From Chthonomonas sp. (GTDB taxonomy: Bacteria > Armatimonadota > Fimbriimonadia > Fimbriimonadales > Fimbriimonadaceae), in the NCBI GenBank assembly GCA_016788425.1, contig JAEURQ010000003.1, forward strand, positions 403,282 to 467,281: a stretch of 64,000 bases of DNA, written 5' to 3'. Shown in pieces: positions 33,950 to 42,383 of the stretch. The translations under genes and the position numbers were made by a program. Every line of letters begins with the position of its first letter. Positions within the stretch are counted from its first letter, which is position 1. Below the pieces are notes generated by a model that worked only from the letters and a program-made list of their open reading frames with translations, did no database searches and was not told the DNA's origin.

Positions 33950-34617
33950 CAATGATCAATCTGAAAGCTCTATCCCTTCTTGGTGTTGCTGGCCTCGTGC
34001 TGGCTGGTGCCGAAACGACTCAGGCCCAAATTACCAAGCAAGGTGATGCTTACTTGTTCCGCATCAAGTTTACGCCGGGCCAAACTATCAAGTACCTGAT
34101 GAACATGAACATGACGGGCACTCCCCAGCCAATGAACATGAACATGACGGTGAGCCAAAAGGTCAAGTCGGTGAAGGGCACTACTGCCACCATTGAAGCC
34201 ACGACCTCGGGCATCCCCGGCCAAAAGCCGATGACGCAAACCATGACCATCGACAACCGCGGTCGGGCAACCGGCGCGGGTGCGGCGGGCGGCTCGCAAG
34301 TTGCCTATCCGGAAGGTCCCGTTAAGGTTGGCCAAACCTGGAAGGGTCAGCTGCCGGGCATGGGTCAAGGGATGGGCGGCGACGCCACCTACAAGCTGGT
34401 TGCGATCAAAACCGTCAACGGCAAGCAAGTAGCCCAAGTGAGCCTGAGCATGAACCTTTCGCAAGGCACCGCCATGAAAATGAGCGGCACCGGCACCATG
34501 TATATCTTTATGTCCGACGGTTCACTGAGCACCATGAGCATGAACACCAATATGTCCATGAAGCAAGACAAGCAAACCATGAACATGAAGATGAACATGA
34601 CGATGAAGCGCGGCTAA
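33946..34617 (+). CDS. Uncharacterised secreted Met-rich protein
   Basis: The protein has 223 residues with signal peptide MINLKALSLLGVAGLVLAG (a second in-frame ATG at 33952 is possible). The middle has VKVGQTWKGQLPGMG, a G-x-x-W pattern like that of the lipoproteins at 42380-45264. Three Met/Asn clusters stand out: YLMNMNMTG with PMNMNMT, MSMNTNMSMKQ, and a C-terminal TMNMKMNMTMKR. MxM clusters occur in periplasmic copper-binding proteins, but alternating Met can also reflect beta strands, so metal binding is speculative. It overlaps the FKBP lipoprotein gene (ATGA), which suggests joint action in the envelope. No family is recognised. Confidence 0.7.
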   Translation: MTMINLKALSLLGVAGLVLAGAETTQAQITKQGDAYLFRIKFTPGQTIKYLMNMNMTGTPQPMNMNMTVSQKVKSVKGTTATIEATTSGIPGQKPMTQTMTIDNRGRATGAGAAGGSQVAYPEGPVKVGQTWKGQLPGMGQGMGGDATYKLVAIKTVNGKQVAQVSLSMNLSQGTAMKMSGTGTMYIFMSDGSLSTMSMNTNMSMKQDKQTMNMKMNMTMKRG

Positions 34618-34638
34618 CAAGCCTCCTTCAGCAAAGTG

Positions 34639-34670
34639 CGGCCCGCAGCCAACCGGTTGCGGGCCGTTTT
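34639..34670 (+). terminator. Rho-independent terminator after the Met-rich protein gene
   Basis: CGGCCCGCAGCC pairs with GGTTGCGGGCCG (one G-T) around AACC, followed by TTTT. Confidence 0.85.
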
Positions 34671-34681
34671 GCGCATCGGGT

Positions 34682-34694
34682 TAAACTAGCGAAC
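34682..34694 (+). promoter_or_regulatory. Putative leaderless promoter (-10 TAAACT) for the cyclophilin gene
   Basis: TAAACT (34682-34687), AGCGAAC, ATG 34695. The spacer closely resembles the one before the FKBP gene (AGTGAAC). Confidence 0.55.
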
Positions 34695-35615
34695 ATGAAG
34701 GTCCTCGCCCTTGCCGCTTTTGCATTGCCCGTTTTGGCCGCCGCCAAGCTGTCGGCTCAGTACACCTACTACGGCGTGAATCGCCCGTTCGAAATCAGCG
34801 CGAGCGCGGGCGAGATTCGGTTGTACTCAACCAAGCAATCGGAGCCGCTGGCTAGCGCCATGATTAACGGCGGCAAGACCGATCTCGCCAAGGTGCTCAA
34901 AATCTGGAGCATCAAGTCGGTCGGCGTGCTGTACTTGCAGGAGTTTCAGCAGGGTCGGCCGGTAGGCGCGGCGCTGGTGTTGCAGCCCATGACCAATCCC
35001 GCGATCAGCACGCTCGCGCCAGACGGCCGGAATGTCGTGTTTACGCCCGACGAGGATTCGGCGAACTCGGGGTTCCGCGTGTGGCGCGATCAGGACGCCG
35101 AGTTCGACACGTCGCTGGGCAAAATCCGGGTGCGCATGCGACCCGACGCCGCGCCCAACACGGTGTGGAACTTCCTCAAGCTCGTTGAGGGCGGATTCTA
35201 TCGCGACGTGATTTTCCATCGCGTGGTGGCGAAGCGACCTGACGGGACGGCGTTCGTGATTCAGGGCGGCGACCCCACCGGCACGGGTTCCGGCGCGCCG
35301 GGCTACGCGTTTCCGCTGGAAAAGAGTCCCTTGCCGCACGATTTCGGCGTGATCAGCATGGCTCGCTCCACCGACCCGAATACGAACGGGTGCCAATTCT
35401 TCTTCGCGCTCAGCCGCGAGGGCACGAAGCACCTGGACGATCGCTACGCCTCGTTCGGCGAAACGATTTCGGGCGGCGCGACGATCCTCAAAATCGCCGC
35501 CGTGAAGACAGGTGAGCAGGATCGCCCGCTGGAGCCGCCCGTGATCCGTCGCATCAGGCTTGTAGACGCCGCGCCCTATGGCACCGGGCCTATGCCGGAG
35601 AAGAAGCCCCAGTAG
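34695..35615 (+). CDS. Secreted cyclophilin-type peptidyl-prolyl isomerase
   Basis: The protein has 306 residues with signal peptide MKVLALAAFALPVLAAAKLSA. An N-terminal region of about 110 residues has no recognised domain. The cyclophilin domain (about 140-295) has FDTSLGKIRVRMRPDAAPNT, FYRDVIFHRVV (active-site Phe-His-Arg), IQGGDPTGTGSGAPGY, FGVISMARSTDPNTNGCQFF and LDDRYASFGE. It catalyses proline isomerisation in exported proteins. Placed just after an FKBP lipoprotein operon, it makes this a small envelope-folding locus. Its last 26 bases overlap the convergent lgt gene. Confidence 0.92.
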   Translation: MKVLALAAFALPVLAAAKLSAQYTYYGVNRPFEISASAGEIRLYSTKQSEPLASAMINGGKTDLAKVLKIWSIKSVGVLYLQEFQQGRPVGAALVLQPMTNPAISTLAPDGRNVVFTPDEDSANSGFRVWRDQDAEFDTSLGKIRVRMRPDAAPNTVWNFLKLVEGGFYRDVIFHRVVAKRPDGTAFVIQGGDPTGTGSGAPGYAFPLEKSPLPHDFGVISMARSTDPNTNGCQFFFALSREGTKHLDDRYASFGETISGGATILKIAAVKTGEQDRPLEPPVIRRIRLVDAAPYGTGPMPEKKPQ

Positions 35616-36357
35616 CGCGCCGCGACCACGCCGCGTAGAGGATGCCGCCCAGAATCGCCATGGCGAGGGCGAGCCCTTGCGCCTGCGTGATGGGCAGTCC
35701 GCCCCAGTAAGTGCTCGATGAGCCCGCGCGGAAGAATTCGAAAAGGAATCGGCTGAGGTTGTAGCCGATGATCGCGAACGCGAAGGCTTGCCCGGGGCCG
35801 AGCTGGCGTTTGTTTTCCCATAGACGGAGCGCGCCCCAAGCGAGCAACACCATGGCCGAATCGGCCAGCTGCGCGGGGACAAACAGCCCGGCGAGATTGT
35901 CCTGGTGCACGCCAAACCACTCGGTGGTTGGACCGCCATGGCAGCAGCCATTCAGCAGGCAGCCGACGCGCCCGATGGCGTGCGAAACCAGCAACGCGGG
36001 GGCGAAAATGTCGAGCATGGTCCGGGTCGAAATCTTGTGTCGGCGGCAGTAAATCACCAATGCCAGAACCCCGCCAATGAGGCCGCCAAAGCTGGTGAGG
36101 CCGCTGAATTGCAGGCTAAACAGCTCGTCGGTGTGCTGCGAAAAGTGCTTCCATTCCTGGGCAATAAACAGGATGCGGGCCCCGAGCGCGCCGCAAAGAA
36201 TCAGCCACAAGCCAAGGTCCCAGACCTTTTGTTTGTCTATGTCGTAGCGTTTCGCGCGGCTGGCCGCCATCTGCAGACCCACGAAAAACGCGACCACCAT
36301 CAGCAGCCCAAAACTGCGGATGGGGACCGGACCGATATTGAACAACACGGGAAGCAT
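35590..36357 (-). CDS. lgt: Prolipoprotein diacylglyceryl transferase
   Basis: The protein has 255 residues with about seven membrane helices. The Lgt signature is HAIGRVGCLLNGCCHGGPT at about 126-144, with GLTSFGGLIGG before it and a conserved Arg/Glu region RFLFEFFRAG near the end. Lgt transfers diacylglycerol from phosphatidylglycerol to the lipobox Cys, the first step of lipoprotein maturation, so it serves the lipoproteins encoded in this window. It starts four bases after the acpS stop and is read from the tRNA-Leu/acpS side. Confidence 0.94.
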   Translation of the reverse strand: MLPVLFNIGPVPIRSFGLLMVVAFFVGLQMAASRAKRYDIDKQKVWDLGLWLILCGALGARILFIAQEWKHFSQHTDELFSLQFSGLTSFGGLIGGVLALVIYCRRHKISTRTMLDIFAPALLVSHAIGRVGCLLNGCCHGGPTTEWFGVHQDNLAGLFVPAQLADSAMVLLAWGALRLWENKRQLGPGQAFAFAIIGYNLSRFLFEFFRAGSSSTYWGGLPITQAQGLALAMAILGGILYAAWSRRATGASSPA

Positions 36358-36361
36358 GTGA

Positions 36362-36718
36362 CTACTCTTTCGAACCCTCGGCGCGGTCGGCGCGTTCCCA
36401 AATCACGGTCGCCAGGGCCATGTTGCGTTCGTGCGAAATGCTGCAATGCAGGCACCCCTCAACCGCCGTGCTGGGCCGAAGATAGGGCCGACCGACTTCG
36501 TCGTTGAAGACCTCCACGTCGTGCCACAGGTTCCAGGCGCGAACCGCCTTAGCCGCCGCTTCTTTGGCCGCCCAACGTCCGGCGACCGCGCTGGCCGACC
36601 AATTGGGCCGGCTCGCGAGTTCGCGCGGCGTGAGAATGCGCTCTAAAAACCGGGGGTTGCGCATGGCCGAGGCGATGCGCGAAATTTCAACGAGGTCGGT
36701 GCCCACGCCCAAGATCAT
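36362..36718 (-). CDS. acpS: Holo-[acyl-carrier-protein] synthase
   Basis: The protein has 118 residues. It starts MILGVGTDLVEISRI, with the metal-binding Asp in GTDLVEI. It has AGRWAAKEAAAKA, the second conserved motif with its Glu, and ends with CSISHERNMALATVI. AcpS attaches 4'-phosphopantetheine to acyl carrier protein. The start codon is six bases after the 3' end of tRNA-Leu on the same strand, so the gene is probably released from a tRNA-acpS-lgt transcript by tRNA processing, which would leave almost no leader. Confidence 0.93.
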   Translation of the reverse strand: MILGVGTDLVEISRIASAMRNPRFLERILTPRELASRPNWSASAVAGRWAAKEAAAKAVRAWNLWHDVEVFNDEVGRPYLRPSTAVEGCLHCSISHERNMALATVIWERADRAEGSKE

Positions 36719-36724
36719 AGGGTT

Positions 36725-36810
36725 TGGTGCCGGGGGCGGGACTCGAACCCGCACGGGTTTGACCCCAGTGGTGTTTGAGACCACCGCGTCTACCATTCCG
36801 CCACCCCGGC
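36725..36810 (-). tRNA. tRNA-Leu (anticodon CAA)
   Basis: Minus strand: GCCGGGG pairs with CCCCGGC, discriminator A, encoded CCA. The anticodon loop CTCAAAC gives CAA, and the long variable arm (TGGGGTCAAACCCGT) is typical of leucine tRNA. TACACT at 36822-36827 (minus) is a likely -10 box. Confidence 0.95.
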
Positions 36811-36851
36811 CGGAATCTGGCAGTGTACCTTCTGTCAAAATAGAGCTTCCC

Positions 36852-38750
36852 GTGCTACTTGCTGTTGCCGACCTAAGAAAGGAGTTTGCCACTGAAATCG
36901 TTTTCGAGGCGGTGAATCTTCGCGTCAACTACGGCGAGAAGCTCGCGATCGTGGGGCGCAATGGCGCGGGCAAAACCACGTTCCTGCGGATTTTGTGCGG
37001 CGAATACGAACCCGATGGTGGCAGCGTCAACCTGGGCCGAGGCGTCACGGTGGGCTACCTGAGCCAGCACAGCAACTTGCCTGAGGACCGCACTGTGCTG
37101 CAAGAGGCGCAGGCCGCGCAAGACCACTTGCGCGACTTGGAACTTCGCCTGGCCGAACTTGAGGGCCGAGCGGACAGCCTGAGCGCGGATGAGTTGGAAG
37201 AGATGTCCATGCTGCGCGAGCACTTCATCGCCGAGGGCGGCTACAACCTCGACCGCGACGTGCGCAGCGTGCTGGCGCGGCTTGGCTTCCAAGAGCCGGA
37301 TTACGACAAGCCGATTGCCAAGCTGAGCGGCGGCGAACGGACCCGCCTTTCGCTGGCCAAGCTCTTGCTGGAAGAGCCCGAGCTTCTGATTCTCGACGAG
37401 CCGACGAACCACCTCGACCTGGAAGCCACCGAGTGGTTGGAAGGCTGGGTGCGACAGTATCACGGCGCGATTCTGCTGGTCTCGCACGACCGCAAGTTCC
37501 TAGAGGCAACCGCCGAGCGCGTCATGGACTTTCGGGATCAGGGCGCGAAGGTCTACCCGGCCAAGTTCACGCATTACCTAACTTTGCGGGCCGAAGAAGA
37601 CGAGCGGCAAGCGACTCTGGCCGCGCGGCAAGCCGCCGAGATTGACCGCATGGAAGAGTATGTGCGGCGGTTCATGAACTCGCAGCGCACGGCTCAGGCG
37701 CGAGGTCGCCTCAAGCAGGTCACCAAGCTCAAGGCGCAGGCGGTGAGCGCGCCGAGCGCGGAAAAGGGCATCCACTTTAACTTTTCGCCGACTAAACGCG
37801 CCGGCGATATCGTGCTCGAAACCAAGGGCCTCGGCATGGCGTTTCCCGGGCGGACGCTGTTTCAAAACCTCGATTGGCTGGTGATGAACGGCGAGCGGTG
37901 GGGCGTCATCGGGCAAAACGGCGTCGGCAAGAGCACCTTGATCAAGTGCCTGCTGGGGCAGATGCCGCCGAGTTCGGGCAGCTACCGCATTGGCGCGAGC
38001 GTCGAGGTGGGCTACTTCGCGCAGGAACTGGTTGACCTGGACCTCACGCAAACCGCGCTGGCCGCGCTGATCAATCGCACCGGCCTGGAAATCGGACCGG
38101 CGCGCAATCACCTCGGGCGGTTCTTGTTCACCGGCGACGACTGCATTCGACCGATCAAGACGCTCAGCGGTGGCGAGCGGAACAAGTTGCAACTCGCCAT
38201 TCTCATGGCGATGCGCCCCAACGTGCTGGTGCTCGACGAGCCCACGAACCACCTCGATATGCCGTCGCGCGAGGCGCTCATTGAGGTGCTGCAAGAATTC
38301 ACCGGCACCTTGCTCTTGGTGTCGCACGATCGCTGGCTGTTGGAGCGCGTGACCACCAACACGCTCGACCTTCGCCGCGACGGCAACACGATTTATCCGG
38401 GCAGCTATCCCGAATATCGCGCGTTTCGCGATCGCGCGAGTGCGCCGAGCCCGGTGAAAAAGGCCGCTGTCATCGAGGTCGCCAAGCCCGCCTCGACGAT
38501 GACGCCGCGCGAGCTCAGCAAGGAAATCGGGCGATTGGAAAAAGCGGTGTCCGCCGCCGAATCCGATGTGGAACGCGCCGAAACGGCGCTCCAAAAAGCC
38601 AGCGCAGCGATGGTCAGCGCGGGGCCGGACGCCGACCACTTGGCGCTAAGCATGGCCTATGCCGATCAAGAATCGAAGCTGGCCAGCGCGATGAGCACGT
38701 GGGAGTCGGTCAGTCTGGAATTGGAAGAGCGCCGCGCCGAGCAGGGCTAG
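36852..38750 (+). CDS. ABC-F family ATPase (ribosome-associated, Uup/EttA-like)
   Basis: The protein has 632 residues from GTG 36852. The frame is open further upstream, but that part runs across the tRNA-Leu gene, so the later start is used. Two ABC domains are fused: Walker A GRNGAGKTTFLRIL and GQNGVGKSTLIKCL, signatures LSGGERTRLSLAK and LSGGERNKLQLAI, and Walker B LLILDEPTNHLDL and VLVLDEPTNHLDM. A linker of about 80 residues between them is charged and helical, as in ABC-F proteins. The C-terminal coiled coil begins near residue 550. There are no membrane helices. ABC-F proteins act on ribosomes in stalling or antibiotic protection; Uup also affects DNA. The subgroup is not settled. Confidence 0.92.
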   Translation: MLLAVADLRKEFATEIVFEAVNLRVNYGEKLAIVGRNGAGKTTFLRILCGEYEPDGGSVNLGRGVTVGYLSQHSNLPEDRTVLQEAQAAQDHLRDLELRLAELEGRADSLSADELEEMSMLREHFIAEGGYNLDRDVRSVLARLGFQEPDYDKPIAKLSGGERTRLSLAKLLLEEPELLILDEPTNHLDLEATEWLEGWVRQYHGAILLVSHDRKFLEATAERVMDFRDQGAKVYPAKFTHYLTLRAEEDERQATLAARQAAEIDRMEEYVRRFMNSQRTAQARGRLKQVTKLKAQAVSAPSAEKGIHFNFSPTKRAGDIVLETKGLGMAFPGRTLFQNLDWLVMNGERWGVIGQNGVGKSTLIKCLLGQMPPSSGSYRIGASVEVGYFAQELVDLDLTQTALAALINRTGLEIGPARNHLGRFLFTGDDCIRPIKTLSGGERNKLQLAILMAMRPNVLVLDEPTNHLDMPSREALIEVLQEFTGTLLLVSHDRWLLERVTTNTLDLRRDGNTIYPGSYPEYRAFRDRASAPSPVKKAAVIEVAKPASTMTPRELSKEIGRLEKAVSAAESDVERAETALQKASAAMVSAGPDADHLALSMAYADQESKLASAMSTWESVSLELEERRAEQG

Positions 38751-38793
38751 GTCTCTGCAACCCCGCGAGGCAATCTTAGGTAAACACATTCAT

Positions 38794-39531
38794 ATGCTTC
38801 AGGTTCGAGGTCTGTGCAAGGACTTCCGCAAATTCCGCGCCGTGGATCAGCTGTCGTTCGACATCCATCCCGGCGAAATCGTTGGACTCCTCGGGCCGAA
38901 CGGAGCGGGCAAAACCACGGCGATGCGTAGCATCACCGGCATCTTGCGCAAAACGGAAGGTCAGGTGCTCATCAACGGGTTTGACCTGGATACTGAGATG
39001 GCCCAGGCGAAGTCGGGCATGGCCTTTGTGCCCGAACTGCCCAGCCTGTACGAGCTTTTAACAGTGCAAGAAACCCTCAAGTTTGTGGCGATGTGTTACG
39101 ACACGCTCGATGTCTTCAAGACTCACGGCGACAACTTGCTGGAGCGCTATCACCTGAGCGACAAGAAGAAAGAACTCGTGGCGACCCTCAGCAAAGGGAT
39201 GCGCCAAAAACTGAGCATCGCCTGTGCCATGGTGCACAAGGCCAACGTGTTCCTGTTCGACGAGCCGATCATCGGCGTGGACCCCGCCGGTGTGCACGAG
39301 ATTAAGCAGGACTTCATGGACGCGCGCTCCCGCGGCGCCAGCATCCTGGTTTCGACCCACCTGCTTGATGTGGCCGAAAAGCTATGCGACCGCGTGGTGA
39401 TTTTGGCGAAGGGCAAAAAGCTGTTCGAGGGTACGCCCGACCAACTTCGAGCTGAGTTCAGCATGGAAGGCATGGACCTTGAGGCGGCGTTCCTCAAGAT
39501 CACCGAGGAGGCGCCGACATTCGCCCCCTAA
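38794..39531 (+). CDS. ABC transporter ATP-binding protein
   Basis: The protein has 245 residues: Walker A GLLGPNGAGKTTAMRSI, signature LSKGMRQKLSIACAMVHK, Walker B VFLFDEPIIGVDP and H-loop VSTHLLD. The signature LSKGM in place of LSGGQ is common in exporters of the NatA/YtrB type. It energises the membrane protein encoded next, whose reading frame probably begins within this gene. The start ATG 38794 follows ATTCAT with no Shine-Dalgarno sequence. It heads the long plus-strand run up to the FtsW/RodA gene; export of a lipid, peptide or drug is possible but not shown. Confidence 0.9.
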   Translation: MLQVRGLCKDFRKFRAVDQLSFDIHPGEIVGLLGPNGAGKTTAMRSITGILRKTEGQVLINGFDLDTEMAQAKSGMAFVPELPSLYELLTVQETLKFVAMCYDTLDVFKTHGDNLLERYHLSDKKKELVATLSKGMRQKLSIACAMVHKANVFLFDEPIIGVDPAGVHEIKQDFMDARSRGASILVSTHLLDVAEKLCDRVVILAKGKKLFEGTPDQLRAEFSMEGMDLEAAFLKITEEAPTFAP

Positions 39532-41198
39532 TCTGGCTGCTCGGCCACACGATTAAGAACTCGATCATTCGCAGTTTAAAGTCGCCTCGGCGACTCATCG
39601 GCGTGCTGATGTTTGTCGGCTGGTTCTATATGATCACCAGCGGTCGCGTCACCAGCCAGCGCACCAACGCGCGCATGGAAGAGATGTGGAAGGTCCCCTT
39701 TAGCGGGGACGCGCTCTACGCCATGGCGTTCGCGGCGTTTGCGCTGATGACGTTCATCCTCTTTGCTTCGCTCGGCAATAGCCTCTCATTGATGTTCAAG
39801 TCGCCCGACGTGGACGTGCTCTTCCCGACGCCGGTTTCGCCCAAGAAGCTGCTGGCACTACGGGTGTTGCGCGACACGATCACCTCCACGCTCGTGCCGC
39901 TCCTGATCTATGCGTTCATGTTTCGGCAGGCGGCCAACGAGATGATCGCCTCGTTCCAGCGTGGAACGCCCGGTGTGCAGAATCTGTCGCTGCTTACTCC
40001 GATGGGCGTATTGGCGTGGATATCGCTGAGTTTTACGTTCACCACGGCGAGCTACGCGACGTCGCTGCTGTTTAGTCGCGGCACCGACGAGGCGGATCGG
40101 GCCGGGCGCAACGCCCGCATTTTGGGCCTGCTGTGCGTGCTCGGCGCGATGGGTTTTGTCGCGGTGACGATGTATACCAAAGGCTTGTCGGCGGTCCCGG
40201 CGAGCACCCAACATCCGGTCGTGGCGATCCTCATGTTCCCGGCGACGCTGGCGAGTTGGATCGCGACCGCGCCCTTGACCGGAAAGTGGCAGTTGGCGGC
40301 GGCCGGCATGGGTGGTCTCGCTCTGCTTTCGGTCGGGCTCTACTCAATCGCGCTCAAGAACATCCACTGGCTGTACGACATCAGCACCACCAGCACGACC
40401 AAGTTTGCTGTGCAAATGGAGGCGGCGAAGAGTCAGGACATGGTGGCGCAAGCCGCGTCGCGGGCGCGGCAAGGCAAGATGCGGGTGCGGGATACCGGCA
40501 TCTATCGCTGGTCGCCACGGGGGCCGCTCGCGCTGGTTTGGAAGGAGGCGATTGTCTTTGGCCGCACGCAAAAATGGGCCTGGGCGAGCTTAGCGATCAC
40601 GGCGGTGGGGCTGTGCGTCCTGATTGCTCGGGTCCCTCTCAGCAAGGGCGATGGTCCGCGGGATATTCTTCTCCTCTTTATCGCGGGCAGCATGGTCTTC
40701 ACGGCGGCGGTTACGTTCGGGCAGACCGGCTTCTTGCAGATGCTGCGGTTGGGTGACATTCAAAAGCCGTTGCCATTCGGCTCGGGCCAAGTCGTGTTTT
40801 ACGAAATGCTTGGCAAGTCGATCCCTCCCTCGTTGATGTCGCCGCTCATGGGATTGGGGATCGTCATTTCCCGCCCTCAATTGGGCAATATTGCCGCCTC
40901 GATCACAATCCTGGGCAGCGCCTTAACGCTGGTGATGATGGCGGTCATGGCGGTGGTGATCCTGCTGTTCCCGGAACACGAAGACCCCACCCAGCGCGGG
41001 ATTCGCGGCTTGCTGATGATGCTCGGGATTTCGGTGTGCACCGCGCCACCGGTGAGCGCCTACATTGGACTGGCGTTTTTCGCGAAGGTGCCTCACGTGC
41101 TGGCCGCGCTGTTGCCGAGCGCGCTGTGTGTCGCCATCGCCGTCATCTGCACGAGCGTCGCGGGCAAACTGTACGCCTCGTTTAACCCCAGCGACTAA
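39519..41198 (+). CDS. ABC exporter membrane protein, probable ATT start
   Basis: The protein has about 559 residues if started at ATT 39519, or 531 at the first standard codon, GTG 39603. I prefer ATT: AGGAGG (39506-39511) stands exactly seven bases before it, and the extra residues, LIWLLGHTIKNSIIRSLKSP, form the amphipathic, basic cytoplasmic opening usual in such permeases. The gene would then overlap the ATPase gene by 13 bases. About ten to twelve hydrophobic helices follow in two blocks, separated by a soluble stretch near 290-330. The block SPDVDVLFPTPVSPKKLLALRVLRD resembles the cytoplasmic loop of ABC exporters of the putative ABC_export type. The transported substrate is unknown. 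Confidence 0.8.
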   Translation: MRPLIWLLGHTIKNSIIRSLKSPRRLIGVLMFVGWFYMITSGRVTSQRTNARMEEMWKVPFSGDALYAMAFAAFALMTFILFASLGNSLSLMFKSPDVDVLFPTPVSPKKLLALRVLRDTITSTLVPLLIYAFMFRQAANEMIASFQRGTPGVQNLSLLTPMGVLAWISLSFTFTTASYATSLLFSRGTDEADRAGRNARILGLLCVLGAMGFVAVTMYTKGLSAVPASTQHPVVAILMFPATLASWIATAPLTGKWQLAAAGMGGLALLSVGLYSIALKNIHWLYDISTTSTTKFAVQMEAAKSQDMVAQAASRARQGKMRVRDTGIYRWSPRGPLALVWKEAIVFGRTQKWAWASLAITAVGLCVLIARVPLSKGDGPRDILLLFIAGSMVFTAAVTFGQTGFLQMLRLGDIQKPLPFGSGQVVFYEMLGKSIPPSLMSPLMGLGIVISRPQLGNIAASITILGSALTLVMMAVMAVVILLFPEHEDPTQRGIRGLLMMLGISVCTAPPVSAYIGLAFFAKVPHVLAALLPSALCVAIAVICTSVAGKLYASFNPSD

Positions 41199-41264
41199 CC
41201 CGGTCATAATCTGGGCAGGGAACTTAGCACTCCTTGGAATGTGTTGAACGTCCCACATTTGTCT

Positions 41265-42383
41265 ATGGCATCGTCTCGTCACATGAACCCCTCGCTTCGT
41301 ATCGCGCTCCTCTGCGCGGTGGTGGGCGGAGGCGCTTACGTGGGCTACCAGGCCTATGCCGCGCTGACGGTAGACAACGCCAAGTTCGACCCCGTAGTCG
41401 CCGATGACATCTCGCTGGTCGCGATTGAGTCCGGCCGGGGCTTCCGCGTGATCGTCGCGAATCAGATGGCGCAACTCGCCGACGGCGGGGCGCGCGAAAA
41501 ATCGGACGAGTATGATGCCGAGTCGACGGGCGATCTCGACAACCTCAAACGCCTTCCGATTCGCGAGTTAATCCTCGCTCACAGCGGCGACCAAAAGGCG
41601 CTAAGCACGCTGATCAGCCGCATGAACGACCTCGACAAAGAGGATCGGCTGCCAACGACCCGGGTCATGTGGCGATCCGAAGACGTGCAAAAGGCGATCG
41701 GCGGCGACGCCACGTTGCGCGCTAAGTTGGAGCGCAACCTCAACGTCAAACTTGACGGCACGCCCCTGGCGGGCCTGAGCGTCAACGCGATTGAGAACGG
41801 CATCGTCGTGCCGGTGAAAGTGCCCGTGCTGTTTGTTGCCAACGGACAAGATCGTTCGATGACGGCCGAAGTCCTGCAGTGGTTTTTGCCCACATTTTCG
41901 CAAACCGTCATGAATCGCTACAGCAGCGAGGCGGACGTAACCCCCGAGCGGATTGCCGCCTACTACCTGGAGGAAGCCAAGAAGGTGGAGAAGCCGCAAG
42001 ACGTGGCCAAGTCGCTCACGCAGATGATCACCAAGCCGAACCAGGAATGGTCGGAGCGCACGGGTGCGCTGCTTTCCGCGACGCATGTGTTGATGAACTC
42101 CACGTATATCAAAGGGTTGACCGTGGACGAGCGGGTCACCGAATCGGGCAAGAAACTGCTCGACCTGCACCTCGACGTTTCTGACGAAGGTCGGCGGCGC
42201 ATGTGGCAGTTCAGCCGCAAAAAAGATAAATTTCAACTCATGTTGATCGTGAATGGCATTGCAATTGCAGCCCCCACGGTAAGAGAGGAGCTTTCGGGCT
42301 CCACCGTCACCATCAGCAATTTGCCGGACGAAGACTTTATCCGCGATGCTGTAAGTACAATTCAGGAACGAATAAAGAAATGA
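41265..42383 (+). CDS. Membrane-anchored protein with C-terminal SecD-like domain
   Basis: The protein has about 372 residues from ATG 41265; ATG 41283 is an alternative. A single N-terminal helix (LRIALLCAVVGGGAYVGYQA) anchors it. The middle part has no recognised family. The last 75 residues (LHLDVSDEGRRRMWQFSRKK to NLPDEDFIRDAVSTI) match the P1 head pattern of SecD: a strand, G-x3-F-like segment, LMLIVNGIAIAAPTVREELS and a final helix. Unlike SecD there is no block of six membrane helices, so it is not the translocase subunit itself. It overlaps the following lipoprotein gene by ATGA. A role in presenting or handling exported proteins is only a guess. Confidence 0.65.
   Translation: MASSRHMNPSLRIALLCAVVGGGAYVGYQAYAALTVDNAKFDPVVADDISLVAIESGRGFRVIVANQMAQLADGGAREKSDEYDAESTGDLDNLKRLPIRELILAHSGDQKALSTLISRMNDLDKEDRLPTTRVMWRSEDVQKAIGGDATLRAKLERNLNVKLDGTPLAGLSVNAIENGIVVPVKVPVLFVANGQDRSMTAEVLQWFLPTFSQTVMNRYSSEADVTPERIAAYYLEEAKKVEKPQDVAKSLTQMITKPNQEWSERTGALLSATHVLMNSTYIKGLTVDERVTESGKKLLDLHLDVSDEGRRRMWQFSRKKDKFQLMLIVNGIAIAAPTVREELSGSTVTISNLPDEDFIRDAVSTIQERIKK

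Noticed and set aside
36504-36851. N-terminal extension of the ABC-F protein
   Set aside because: It would cross acpS and tRNA-Leu on the other strand, and similarity begins at LLAVADLRKEF.
39500-39605. Programmed frameshift fusing the ABC ATPase and permease
   Set aside because: No slippery sequence was seen, and a ribosome binding site with an ATT start explains the upstream open frame more simply.
41265-42383. True SecD translocase subunit
   Set aside because: Only the C-terminal head-like pattern matches; the membrane helix bundle and partner secF are absent.
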